A DNA stretch of 64,000 nt from Varibaculum massiliense. GTDB taxonomy: Bacteria; Actinomycetota; Actinomycetes; Actinomycetales; Actinomycetaceae. Position numbers and translations under genes: made by a program. The notes beneath the pieces are model-generated. The model did no database searches. It was given only the letters and a program-made list of their open reading frames with translations, and was not told the origin of the DNA. The DNA lies in assembly GCF_900106855.1 (NCBI RefSeq), contig NZ_FNWI01000004.1:682001-746000 (forward strand), given 5' to 3'. Numbering within the stretch: position 1 is the stretch's first letter; the number at the start of each line of letters is the position of its first letter. Positions 25,618 through 33,880 of this stretch are shown here, piece by piece.

Positions 25618-25974
25618 ATGCAATCCGATAAGGAACGGGCGGATCTCCCGGGAATCACCACGGTTTCCTCGCGCGCAATCCAAACCATTGTGGCTGCCAC
25701 CACTGGACGACGAGTCAGCGTACCCAATAAGCTGATAAAAGTTACTACCCACGATGACCAGGGATTATTGGGGATAAATATTTCTTGTCCCTTAGATTAT
25801 CGTGCCCTGGACACCATCAGGCAGACCCCGGACACTTCGGTGTTTTCACTGGCAGGCAAGGCGCGCCAAGATATCGTCACTCGCGTCAGCGAAATCGCCG
25901 GGGTAAAAGTAGGGCGGGTAAACCTCCGCCTGACCGGACTACACAGAAATACAGAAAAGAGGAGGCTGAAATGA
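25618..25974 (+). CDS. Second, short Asp23-like protein
   Basis: The 118-residue protein follows the Asp23 pattern at reduced length: LPGITTVSSRAIQTIVAATTG (residues 10-30, in part), LGINISCPLDYRALDTI, and QDIVTRVSEIAGVKVGRVNLR near the end. AAAGGAGG precedes the ATG. Its stop overlaps the next start (ATGA), so the two are translationally coupled. It is probably a partner of the larger Asp23 protein at the membrane. Confidence 0.85.
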   Translation: MQSDKERADLPGITTVSSRAIQTIVAATTGRRVSVPNKLIKVTTHDDQGLLGINISCPLDYRALDTIRQTPDTSVFSLAGKARQDIVTRVSEIAGVKVGRVNLRLTGLHRNTEKRRLK

Positions 25975-26567
25975 GCAAGAAAGCTAGCCAACCTCGCCTG
26001 TATGTGTCTTATCTGGTTCGGCGAGAAACCCACTCTTCCCGGGCATTAATCAGCGTCATCCTGGCACTGCTCTTGATTGCGGGAATAGGGTATTTAGCCG
26101 CTGAGGGAGTGCTGTCCGCGTTAGGGCGTCCTCCCCTGCTGGCTGCTCCCCAAGACTTGTGGGAGCAAGCCCCGGTAGCTTTACAGGAAAAGTCTCGCCC
26201 CTTAGTAATCATCGTGGGGGCAGTATTGGGGCTTTTCGGTCTCGGATTACTAGGCAAAGCGATTCTTCCCGGATCTTTAAGTAAACATGCATTAAGGGAC
26301 GAACGCGCCGCCTACGTTGCCGATGACTCGGTGATCGCCTCCGGGATTTCCCGTTTGGTGCGCGAAGAGGCAGGACTCCCCCAGGGAACAGTGTCTACCG
26401 CGGTCAGTAAACGCCGCTCGCTAAGCACGATTACCCCCAGTACCGGTCGCCCCCTAGACCAAGGGCAGATGACACAGTTCACGAAGGATGAAGTTACTTC
26501 CTGGAACTTGCAGCCGCGGCTAAAAACCACTGTTAAAGTCGCCCCCGAGGGGAGGCTGGAGAAGTGA
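25971..26567 (+). CDS. DUF6286-type membrane protein of the Asp23 cluster
   Basis: The 198-residue product from the ATG at 25971, preceded by GAGGAGG, has two membrane helices: LISVILALLLIAGIGYLAAE (about 26-45) and PLVIIVGAVLGLFGLGLLG (about 79-97). The cytoplasmic C-terminal half has an Asp23-like flavour (VIASGISRLVREEAGLP ... LQPRLKTTVKV). An in-frame extension upstream of 25971 overlaps the previous gene and is not used. Actinobacterial Asp23 loci commonly encode such a protein next to AmaP; its role is probably scaffold or anchor. Confidence 0.85.
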   Translation: MSKKASQPRLYVSYLVRRETHSSRALISVILALLLIAGIGYLAAEGVLSALGRPPLLAAPQDLWEQAPVALQEKSRPLVIIVGAVLGLFGLGLLGKAILPGSLSKHALRDERAAYVADDSVIASGISRLVREEAGLPQGTVSTAVSKRRSLSTITPSTGRPLDQGQMTQFTKDEVTSWNLQPRLKTTVKVAPEGRLEK

Positions 26568-27196
26568 AGAAACTGCCGCGGGCATTGAACCGGATTCTGC
26601 TGTTCGTTTTCGGTTTGCTTTTCTTAGCTGCCGGAACGCTGCTGGTGGGAGCAGCCATAAATGCGCCGCTGCGCGACCTGGTACTTAAATATCGCTCATG
26701 TCTAGATAGTGACTACACTTCGCTAGTGCAGAAAGCAACCTTTACAGTGTCGGGGCAGCAGTTTTCCTGGATACAGGTGGGGCTGATTGCAGTCGCGATA
26801 ATTGTCGCCCTCTTGCTAATCACTTGGATTTTTTCCCAGGGAGGCGGCAAGATTCGCTCACTGGCTTTAAATAAGGCTGGAAAAGATTCCGAAAAAGAGG
26901 GCGAGATTACCGCCGAACTGGGCTTAATCCGGGACATTATCGAGGACGAAGTCAGCGACAGCCGCTGGATCTCGTCCTTGAAGGTGGCTTCTTGGGACGT
27001 GAAGAAACAGCCTGGACTGCTGCTAAGTGCCGCAGTTTTTAAGGGAGCAAATCCTCGAGAAGTAAAGACAGAGCTTGACCAGGCAATCGCTAGGCTCGAT
27101 CAAGTTTTAGGAATAAAAATGCCGATTCTGGTGCGGCTAACCACGAATTGGCGAAGTAGCTTAGGGTCTGCGGACCGCGTAGATTCCAAGAAATAA
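26564..27196 (+). CDS. amaP: AmaP-like Asp23 membrane anchor
   Basis: The 210-residue protein has the AmaP layout: an N-terminal helix (LLFVFGLLFLAAGTLLVGAAI, given from about residue 12, in part), an external loop, a second helix (VGLIAVAIIVALLLITWIF), and a cytoplasmic domain. The start is GTG, overlapping the previous stop by four bases (GTGA). The cluster context supports the name more than sequence detail does, so the symbol is provisional. Confidence 0.75.
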   Translation: MKKLPRALNRILLFVFGLLFLAAGTLLVGAAINAPLRDLVLKYRSCLDSDYTSLVQKATFTVSGQQFSWIQVGLIAVAIIVALLLITWIFSQGGGKIRSLALNKAGKDSEKEGEITAELGLIRDIIEDEVSDSRWISSLKVASWDVKKQPGLLLSAAVFKGANPREVKTELDQAIARLDQVLGIKMPILVRLTTNWRSSLGSADRVDSKK

Positions 27197-27208
27197 AAGG
27201 AGAACAAA

Positions 27209-27454
27209 ATGGGATTAGACGACAAAATTAAGAACACCGCTGAAGATTTGGGTGGCAAAGCTAAAGAAGCTGCTGGCAAAGTTAGCGGAGACAAGAACGT
27301 AGAAGCCGAAGGCAAAGTTGACCAGGTGGGCGCAGAAATCAAAGACAAGGTTTCTGAGTTTACCGACAAAGCCAAGGACGTAGCCGAAGAAGCCGGCGCC
27401 AATCTGAAGGCTGCTGCCGAAAAAATCAAGGAAGGTTTCTCTAACGATAAGTAA
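27209..27454 (+). CDS. CsbD-family stress protein
   Basis: The 81-residue, Lys/Ala/Glu-rich protein has the CsbD pattern: MGLDDKIKNTAEDLGGKAKE, AAGKVSGDKNVEAEGKVDQV and further amphipathic repeats. CsbD proteins are general stress proteins of unknown mechanism (SigB-controlled in Bacillus). It is last in the Asp23 cluster, 12 bp after the AmaP-like gene, with an AAAGGAG ribosome site, and it is followed by a strong terminator. Confidence 0.9.
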   Translation: MGLDDKIKNTAEDLGGKAKEAAGKVSGDKNVEAEGKVDQVGAEIKDKVSEFTDKAKDVAEEAGANLKAAAEKIKEGFSNDK

Positions 27455-27487
27455 TCCAGAGGAAACTAAGCTTTAAAGTAGCTAAAT

Positions 27488-27530
27488 AAGGAATCGGGAG
27501 GCGGTAGCCTCCCGATTCCTTATATATTTT
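27488..27530 (+). terminator. Terminator of the Asp23 cluster
   Basis: A perfect 15-bp stem AAGGAATCGGGAGGC with a GGTA loop is followed by TATATATTTT. It lies 33 bp after the csbD-like stop and before the convergent DUF4921 gene. Confidence 0.92.
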
Positions 27531-27585
27531 GCTTAATAAAGCGGACTTGCCAGGATTACCCCCAACGCGCCCTTAAAACCTGCAG

Positions 27586-28932
27586 TTAATCCAGTAGGGA
27601 GGGCAGAACCTTAGTTTCGTCGCCAATGCGCATATCCGCAATCTTCCCGGATGCGCGTAGCTCTTTTAGGCGGGGAACTACTCGCCGACAAATCCCCCAA
27701 GGATCAATCGTGTTTAAGTAAATCCGGGTGCCGCCCTCGAATCCTGCCAGGGTAGAAATCCGCCATTTAACCAAAATCCGCCAACGCATGGGGGTGGAAA
27801 CCGAAAGCGGACGGTGATACCACTCTTCATTGCAGGGGACATCCGCCCCGGTCGCCGCATGGATAGCGTGCAAAATATCGGATACTGCCCGCACTTTCTT
27901 TTCTCCCGCATCCCAAGGATTACAGGGCTTGCCCAGCGGCCAGACTGCAATCGTGGGATAGCGGTGTCCCACCCCGGCCATCGCAATCGCGTCCTCGTTT
28001 TGCGCCAAAATCAGCCCGCGAGTCGCCCGAATCTTTAAAATCGTGTGGTAAATATCGGGGTCTTTACGCAGCCGCTCGCGTTCTTGCGCGGTCTGAACCG
28101 GGAATTCATCAATTGCCACCAATTGTTTATGTAGGTGATCGAAACTGGCGCCCGCCGGTTTTAGCCAGTTCTGGAAAGTGGCCACGTATTTAACTGCCGA
28201 ATCCAACTCGTACAGGTCACGCAGCGTGCGGGCGGTGAAAGCGGTATAGGCATTATGTTCCTCGGGAGTGAGGGTACCTGCCGAGGCCAGTTGGGAAGAA
28301 TCGGTCGCTCCGGGAACAAAATGTCGTTTAGCCACAATCAGGTCATGTCCGCCCGAAAAGAAGGAATTGGCATGCCCCAGCATCTCCGGCTCGCTCATGC
28401 CGTCTATTTCCGCATCATTCATCCCGTATTGGTGCAGCTTAGCCCGCACTACCCGCAGCACATGGTCATAGCCGGTAGGGGTAGACAGGTATTCCGCCAT
28501 ACGTTGGCGTTCCTTATCGGAAGGCTGGTGTCCGTAATTCAGGTTCCAGTATTGATAGGAAACAATCTCGAATAAGTTGGGAATCCGGCGAAAATCTGCC
28601 GGATATTTACTGAGCTGATCGGCTGCCAGCCCCTCCGCAATCCGAAAATCCCCACAGCTAGTAGTCTTATCTGCGGGAAGTTCCTGATCCCCGAGGACAA
28701 TCCGAGATTTTTCGGGCGGAGTTTCTAGATAGCGATCTGAGCAGAATGCGCAGCTAGCAGTGTGGTCTTTTGCAGTAATCGGCGTGGGATTAACCTGCGG
28801 CTTAGAAAGGGGCCGATGCCCCCGCCCCGGCACGGTCCACACTTCGGTTCCGGTCAACTGATTTCGCTGTTTAACGGTTCCATCTGCCAGTTTAACTAGG
28901 GCGCGCGCGGCTTCTGCTTCCTCTTTTGCCAT
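27586..28932 (-). CDS. DUF4921 family, galactose-1-phosphate uridylyltransferase-like
   Basis: The 448-residue protein resembles GalT/HIT-superfamily enzymes. It has a CAFC motif (residues 61-64) suited to zinc binding, FEIVSYQYWN in the N-half, and GASFDHLHKQLVAIDE, where HLH corresponds to the histidine-triad-like nucleophile region of GalT (HPH). The C-half holds a second HIT-like region (EEWYHRPLSVS). No Leloir-pathway genes are nearby. It is divergent from the DNA methylase gene. The family has no established reaction; nucleotidyl transfer to a sugar phosphate is a reasonable guess. Confidence 0.85.
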   Translation of the reverse strand: MAKEEAEAARALVKLADGTVKQRNQLTGTEVWTVPGRGHRPLSKPQVNPTPITAKDHTASCAFCSDRYLETPPEKSRIVLGDQELPADKTTSCGDFRIAEGLAADQLSKYPADFRRIPNLFEIVSYQYWNLNYGHQPSDKERQRMAEYLSTPTGYDHVLRVVRAKLHQYGMNDAEIDGMSEPEMLGHANSFFSGGHDLIVAKRHFVPGATDSSQLASAGTLTPEEHNAYTAFTARTLRDLYELDSAVKYVATFQNWLKPAGASFDHLHKQLVAIDEFPVQTAQERERLRKDPDIYHTILKIRATRGLILAQNEDAIAMAGVGHRYPTIAVWPLGKPCNPWDAGEKKVRAVSDILHAIHAATGADVPCNEEWYHRPLSVSTPMRWRILVKWRISTLAGFEGGTRIYLNTIDPWGICRRVVPRLKELRASGKIADMRIGDETKVLPSLLD

Positions 28933-29045
28933 ACTTCCACCCTAGTTGCCCGCACCCATTTTTTCGTTCACCCTCGGCGCGTGTAGCTCAGATACCCCAA
29001 AACCGCCAGGTCTGGTTTATAGTGAGCGGAAGGAAAGGAGGGACA

Positions 29046-30095
29046 TTGATTAAGTATTTGGGCTCCAAACGAAACCTGGTGCCAGCTTTAGGAACTATTG
29101 CCACCGCCGCTGGCGTCAGAAGCGCCCTCGACCTATTTTCTGGCACTACCCGGGTTGCCCAAGAGTTTAAACGCCGTGGAATCTTCACCACTGCCTGCGA
29201 CCTGGCCTCCTATAGTTACCAGCTGGCGCGCACCTATATCGAAACCGATGCCGACACGGTAGATTACGACGCTTTGCGCGCGCACCTAGCCGCAATGAGC
29301 GCCCTAGAAGGCAAAGAGGGGTATTTCACCGAGACTTTTTGCCGGCAGGCCAGGTTTTTCCAACCCCACAACGGAGCGCGCATCGATGCTTGCCGCGACT
29401 ATCTGGTTCCCCTAACAGACGATCCCCTATTTCCGATTTTATTAACTTCCCTGCTAGAGGCAGCCGACCGAGTAGACTCTACCACCGGGCTCCAGATGGC
29501 ATATTTGAAGAAGTGGGCGCCGCGTTCCTATAACCAGTTAGAACTGCGGGAGCCGGAACTAATTTCGGGCAAGGGACAGGCACTGCAAGGAGATGCCCTC
29601 AAGCTGGTTGACCAGGTACCGCCAGTCGACCTCGCCTACCTAGATCCCCCCTATAACCAGCACCGATACTTCACGAACTACCATATTTGGGAGACTCTGG
29701 TGCGCTGGGATGCCCCGGAAACCTACGGGGTAGCCCGCAAACGAGTAGATGCCCGCGGCGAGGAGCACCGCTCAGTCTTTAACTCCAAACGCACTATGGC
29801 AAGCAGTTTCTTTTCCCTGCTGCATCGGGTACGCGCCAACACTATCGTGGTTTCCTATAACGATGAAGCCTGGATCAGCGAAGACGAGATGATTAGCGCC
29901 ATCTATCAGGCCGGGTTTGCCCGGGTAAAGAAGTTTTCATTTCCGCAACGCCGCTACGTGGGGTCAAAAATCGGGATCTATGACCCCCAGGGAAAGAAAG
30001 TTGGGCAACCGGGAGCAGCCCATAACACTGAAAACGTATTCGTAGGGGGCGAGGAGGCGACCCTGTCCCAAATCAGCGCGGCATTAGCGTCCTAA
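29046..30095 (+). CDS. Adenine-specific DNA methyltransferase, D12 class, orphan
   Basis: S-adenosylmethionine-dependent N6-adenine methylase. It begins MIKYLGSKRNLVPAL after a TTG start, preceded by AAAGGAGGG. SAM motif I is ALDLFSGTTRVAQEFKRRG, and the catalytic motif IV is DLAYLDPPYNQHRYF (DPPY). The open frame continues 40 codons upstream to 28926, but that part overlaps the DUF4921 start and lacks a ribosome site. The protein from the TTG is 349 residues. No restriction endonuclease is adjacent, so it is an orphan methylase with unknown target sequence. Confidence 0.9.
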   Translation: MIKYLGSKRNLVPALGTIATAAGVRSALDLFSGTTRVAQEFKRRGIFTTACDLASYSYQLARTYIETDADTVDYDALRAHLAAMSALEGKEGYFTETFCRQARFFQPHNGARIDACRDYLVPLTDDPLFPILLTSLLEAADRVDSTTGLQMAYLKKWAPRSYNQLELREPELISGKGQALQGDALKLVDQVPPVDLAYLDPPYNQHRYFTNYHIWETLVRWDAPETYGVARKRVDARGEEHRSVFNSKRTMASSFFSLLHRVRANTIVVSYNDEAWISEDEMISAIYQAGFARVKKFSFPQRRYVGSKIGIYDPQGKKVGQPGAAHNTENVFVGGEEATLSQISAALAS

Positions 30096-30119
30096 ACTAG
30101 CTGGCAGGCAGAGGAACGC

Positions 30120-30533
30120 CTAGTATTGCAGCCAGCCTTTAGCTTGCTGGGAGAGCTGTTCTAACAGAGATATCGCTTCTTGCGCCCGCGCTGCCGGCAC
30201 CATCAAATGATCGTGATACAGACCGGATAAAACATTGCAGGGAATAGATTGGCTGGCCAACTGGGAAGCCACGGTAAAAGTAAGCCCGGTTTCTTCCAAG
30301 GAAACATCACAGTCCAAAGTGATACGGCGATAAATCTTTTTCCCCTCGGCCACTCCGGCAGCTTTAGCCTGTTCCAAAGGCACGATTAGGGTAAGTCCTT
30401 CTTCCTCTTTTATCTGCGCGAACGGCTCCAATCCCGCGGGCAAACCATCCCGCTCCGACAAGAATACATACTTGCCAAACATGTGGGGATGCAGCTTAGA
30501 CAATGCTAGGTCAAAGTCAGAATAAGAACTCAT
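30120..30533 (-). CDS. ACT-domain protein
   Basis: The 137-residue protein resembles the two-ACT-fold amino-acid-sensing family (ACT_3/ACT_7-like): LHPHMFGKYVFLSERDGLP, GLTLIVPLEQAKAAG, then ITLDCDVSLEETGLTFTVAS and IPCNVLSGLYHDHLMVPAAR. It is predicted to be cytosolic and to bind an amino acid or related ligand. No enzyme domain is attached. It converges on the methylase gene with a 24-bp gap and no evident terminator. Confidence 0.85.
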   Translation of the reverse strand: MSSYSDFDLALSKLHPHMFGKYVFLSERDGLPAGLEPFAQIKEEEGLTLIVPLEQAKAAGVAEGKKIYRRITLDCDVSLEETGLTFTVASQLASQSIPCNVLSGLYHDHLMVPAARAQEAISLLEQLSQQAKGWLQY

Positions 30534-30733
30534 AGTTTTACGGTATGAGGACGAGCGCTGCCCGCGCTTTTCAGTCTCACTCTACGGTCGATTTATTTTA
30601 GTTTATGCAGGTGAATACGAAAACTTTCAGGCTACGCTCAGCAACTTGATTTAAAATATTGGCTCGCCCGTTCCCTGGGGGGAGGATGTAAATGCTACCC
30701 GCCCTCGCCTTAGTTTAAAACTAGCGGCAAAAG

Positions 30734-31513
30734 TCAGGACATTCGCCGATAAACGCTCATCACTGCCCGCGCCACTGCCGAGGGCGCCTCAAGGGGAACC
30801 AAATGCCCGGCGCGTGGCACCGAAACTACCCGGGTACCGAGCGCCTTAGCCATCGCTTCGGCTTGAGCAGCGGTAGAACTTTGATCTTGTTCCCCGCGCA
30901 CTACCATTGCCGGAATCTGCGCCCTCCCCAAAGTTTCCAGGCGCCCCGGACGCGCCGCTAGCGCCCGTTGTGCCCAAGAGATGGCCTCCCCGGGAGCCTC
31001 GTTAATCCACTTTTCCATCAGCTGCGGAATCTTGGGAAAATCAGTAACAGTTTCTTTAGCCAACATAGTGGGGATGCCCTCCACTAACTGTTCTTGCGCC
31101 CTGCCTACTAAGGCCCCTACCGCCATCTCGGTGCGAGCTGCCCGCGCGGCGGGAGTGTCAATATCAGCCTTGGTGCCTACCAGAACCACTCCACCCACTA
31201 GGCGCGGATGACGCTCAATCATCGCCTGTGCGGTGTGTCCCCCCATAGAGTTTCCGCACACCAGCACTTTTTCCGCGCCCTCCGCGCGCACCGCCTGGGC
31301 TACATAGTCGGCATAGATTTCTAAAGAGGGTGGGTCAGTGGGAATCGGTGAATGACCGAAACCCGGGGGATCAACAGCAATCACCGGTACCCCCTCGAAA
31401 CGGCGCGCCACCCCTTCCCACATTCGGTGATCGTAGGGGAAGGCAGCTAATAAAACTACTGCGGGAGTACCCCCTATTCTTTGCGCATCGCGCGTAAAAA
31501 TCGCCACGTTCAT
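30734..31513 (-). CDS. Alpha/beta-fold hydrolase
   Basis: The 259-residue hydrolase has VVLLAAFPYDHRMWEGVA as the oxyanion region, AVDPPGFGHS, the nucleophile elbow VCGNSMGGHTA (Ser at about residue 88), an acid in VVRGEQDQSSTAAQAE and the His in VPRAGHLVPLEAP. This pattern is typical of esterase/haloalkane dehalogenase-like members. The substrate is unknown. It is about 100 bp downstream of the small CxxC protein gene and may be the last gene of the nucS-nagA transcription unit. Confidence 0.88.
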   Translation of the reverse strand: MNVAIFTRDAQRIGGTPAVVLLAAFPYDHRMWEGVARRFEGVPVIAVDPPGFGHSPIPTDPPSLEIYADYVAQAVRAEGAEKVLVCGNSMGGHTAQAMIERHPRLVGGVVLVGTKADIDTPAARAARTEMAVGALVGRAQEQLVEGIPTMLAKETVTDFPKIPQLMEKWINEAPGEAISWAQRALAARPGRLETLGRAQIPAMVVRGEQDQSSTAAQAEAMAKALGTRVVSVPRAGHLVPLEAPSAVARAVMSVYRRMS

Positions 31514-31611
31514 AAATCCATCTTCGCACAGCTCTCCGCTTAGCTTAAGGTAAATCGGCGCGAGAGTTGGCCTTTTCCGGGAGGCGGGACTTGGCGCGTC
31601 CTCAAATTTAG

Positions 31612-31893
31612 CTAAAGACCGCGTTCCCAGCAGGAGCGATGCCAGTGGCGGCGTCCTTCCAAAGCGGAACGCTGACCAAAAAGAGAATCAGTGCGCCAAG
31701 CCACCACATGCGCCTGACCAATCTGGATTTCCTGGCTACAGCCGGGGCAACGATAAACCTTGCGCGCCTGCGAAAGATACTGCACCTGATAGTCGCCATC
31801 GGCGCGGGAAACTGCCCGTGGCATCGAAGCTAGAGAATCCATCCGCAAAGGGCGATGCTCGCCCCAGGGACGCTTACGAGAACGCCTGGCCAC
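31612..31893 (-). CDS. Small CxxC zinc-ribbon-like protein conserved in actinobacteria
   Basis: The 93-residue basic protein carries a zinc-ribbon-like core: YRCPGCSQEIQIGQAHVVAW (residues 47-66), then HWHRSCWERG at the C terminus, giving CxxC plus His and Cys. Similar small proteins are conserved across actinobacteria without known function. The GTG start follows the nagA stop directly (TAAGTG), so translation is probably coupled. An HNH-like or nucleic-acid-binding role is possible but unsupported. Confidence 0.8.
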   Translation of the reverse strand: MARRSRKRPWGEHRPLRMDSLASMPRAVSRADGDYQVQYLSQARKVYRCPGCSQEIQIGQAHVVAWRTDSLFGQRSALEGRRHWHRSCWERGL

Positions 31894-33114
31894 TTAAAAC
31901 GCTAAAGCTCCCCGCTTATAAACCCGCATGGGATTCAAATCGGCATCGGTAACCAGCAGGTCCGCCGACTTTCCGGCAGCAACCTCCCCCAATTGGGAGT
32001 TCCCCATGATTTTTGCCCCTTGCATCGAAGCGCAATAAACCGCATCTACCAGCGGGATTCCCGCCTGATGTGCGATTTTAACCTGGTTAATCAGATGGGA
32101 AGTTCCCCCGGCAAGCCCCCCGCCTGGCTGAGTTAGCTTAGCTACCCCCTCTTTAACGCTTACCGCTTGTCCGCCGAGGACGTAGTCACCATCTCCCAGA
32201 CCGGTCGCCGCCATCGCATCGGTAACAAACACCATTTGCTCCCGCCCGATCAGTTCATACACATTACGCACCAAAGAAGGAGCGACATGTACCCCATCAG
32301 CGATAAGTTCTACAATCACTCCGCCCCCGGCGGCATCCGCCAGAATCTCCGGAACCGGACCGGGATTGCGGTGATGCATAGGCGCCATCCCGTTAAACAG
32401 ATGGGTAACAGTAGCATGCGGGCAGCGAGCGCTCGCGGAATGTTGCAGGGTTTGCCGTACCTCTACCAAGGCATCCCGCATCTTTTCAGAGTTGGTATCG
32501 GTATGCCCGAAAGAAGGCACCGCTCCGCCGGCAATCAAAGTTTCTGCCACCCCGGAAGGTCCCATCGCATAAGGTTTTTCAGGCGCAAAAGTCATCGATA
32601 CCGCATAGCCACGCGAAACAATTAGTAGCTCGCGCGCTAAGGGCGCGTTAGGGGCTTGAATATGTGCGGGATCTTGCGCGCCACAATGACCTTGAGCGAT
32701 GAACGGGCCTTCAAAATGGATACCGGCGAGTTTACCTGCCTCGCACAATTCCGCCAGCATCTCTGCCTTTTCCCGAAGCACCATCGGGGATTGGGTGACC
32801 AGCGAAGCCACCAGCGAAGTGGTTCCCCAACGCAGATGTTCGGACACCGCTGCCAGCGCCTGTTCTTTGGTTTGGATATCAGGGAAGGAGACTCCCCCAC
32901 CGCCGTGGCAGTGTACGTCAACCAGACCGGGGAGCACATAGCGATCGTCACTGGGAGATTCCGCAGCTAAGATTTCATCGCCGAACCCGACCTCTTTAGC
33001 GGCGGTTGCCTCCCCCACCCAGACGATGGCATCCCCGGAGACCACCACTGCCCCATCAGTAATGATGCGATTCGCGGTGACCACTCGTCCACGTAGTGCG
33101 AAAACTTCACTCAT
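31894..33114 (-). CDS. nagA: N-acetylglucosamine-6-phosphate deacetylase
   Basis: Removes acetate from GlcNAc-6-phosphate in amino-sugar and peptidoglycan recycling. The 406-residue amidohydrolase has YVLPGLVDVHCHGGGGVSF, the metal-binding Glu in GIHFEGPFI, SFGHTDTNSEKM, VTHLFNGMAPMHHRNPG and the catalytic Asp in VFVTDAMAATGLGDG. It lies 40 bp after nucS on the same strand. No nagB or transporter is seen nearby. Confidence 0.95.
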   Translation of the reverse strand: MSEVFALRGRVVTANRIITDGAVVVSGDAIVWVGEATAAKEVGFGDEILAAESPSDDRYVLPGLVDVHCHGGGGVSFPDIQTKEQALAAVSEHLRWGTTSLVASLVTQSPMVLREKAEMLAELCEAGKLAGIHFEGPFIAQGHCGAQDPAHIQAPNAPLARELLIVSRGYAVSMTFAPEKPYAMGPSGVAETLIAGGAVPSFGHTDTNSEKMRDALVEVRQTLQHSASARCPHATVTHLFNGMAPMHHRNPGPVPEILADAAGGGVIVELIADGVHVAPSLVRNVYELIGREQMVFVTDAMAATGLGDGDYVLGGQAVSVKEGVAKLTQPGGGLAGGTSHLINQVKIAHQAGIPLVDAVYCASMQGAKIMGNSQLGEVAAGKSADLLVTDADLNPMRVYKRGALAF

Positions 33115-33154
33115 AGCTGCAATGCTCCTGCCCGCTCAGTATTATTCTCATTGC

Positions 33155-33853
33155 TTAAAATAGGCGCGATTCCGCGTCGTCCACCCCTCGCATCGTATCG
33201 TAATCCAAGGTTAGACAGCGAATTCCTCTATCCTCGGCAAGCGTTCTAGCTTGGGGTTTGATGACTTGCGCGGCGAAAATTCCCCGCACTTCCGGCATAA
33301 TCGGGTCGCGGGAAAGTAAATCTAGATAGCGGGTTAACTGTTCCACCCCATCGATTTCCCCGCGTCGCTTAACTTCGATGGCTACATGATTGAGTTCGGG
33401 GTCAAAAACCAGTAAATCTACCGGACCTACCGGAGTGGGGTATTCACGCCGGATTAATTCCCAACCAGACCCGAGGATTTCGGGTACTTGCGCCGCCAAT
33501 AATTCTTGTAAGTGCGCCTCTACCCCATCTTTTTGCAGTCCCGGATCTATTCCCAGGTCGCAACTGGTTTCCGAGAAAATCTCCCCGATTCGCAGCTTTA
33601 ACTGATCGCCAGTTTTTGCCGATTCTACTAACCAAATCTGTTCTACCCCGGCGGCCTCGTCCTCGGGTAGCACCGGCAGTTCTTCGATAGTTGCCGGACC
33701 CGCCATCCAGTTGAGAGGTTTATAGGAGCCGCCATCACAATGGATAAGCACCGACGAATCCGCCTTTACCATAATCATTCGCGGTGCCATCGGTAAGAAA
33801 GAGGTTAGACGACCACTGTATTCAACTGAGCAATTAGCGAAGAGAACGCGCAT
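33155..33853 (-). CDS. nucS: Mismatch endonuclease NucS/EndoMS
   Basis: In actinobacteria NucS replaces MutSL and cuts both strands at G/T-type mismatches. The 232-residue protein has the N-terminal DNA-binding beta domain (MRVLFANCSVEYSGRLTSFL start) and a C-terminal PD-(D/E)XK nuclease with GPVDLLVFDPELNHVAIEVKRRGEIDGVEQLTRYLDLL (positions about 147-184; key residues Asp, Glu, Lys). It is syntenic with DUF2550 and the atp operon, as in other actinobacteria. It starts 27 bp after the DUF2550 stop. Confidence 0.96.
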   Translation of the reverse strand: MRVLFANCSVEYSGRLTSFLPMAPRMIMVKADSSVLIHCDGGSYKPLNWMAGPATIEELPVLPEDEAAGVEQIWLVESAKTGDQLKLRIGEIFSETSCDLGIDPGLQKDGVEAHLQELLAAQVPEILGSGWELIRREYPTPVGPVDLLVFDPELNHVAIEVKRRGEIDGVEQLTRYLDLLSRDPIMPEVRGIFAAQVIKPQARTLAEDRGIRCLTLDYDTMRGVDDAESRLF

Positions 33854-33880
33854 GAGAATCTATTCTAAAGCAAAAAGATT

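Noticed and set aside
28975-29035. tRNA-like sequence (GTAGCTCAGAT) upstream of the methylase gene
   Set aside because: The D-arm-like string is not followed by a foldable anticodon or T arm (no GTTCRANNC), so it is not a tRNA gene.
28926-29045. N-terminal extension of the DNA methylase
   Set aside because: It overlaps the start of the divergent gene and shows no methylase-like sequence; the TTG at 29046 has AAAGGAGGG.
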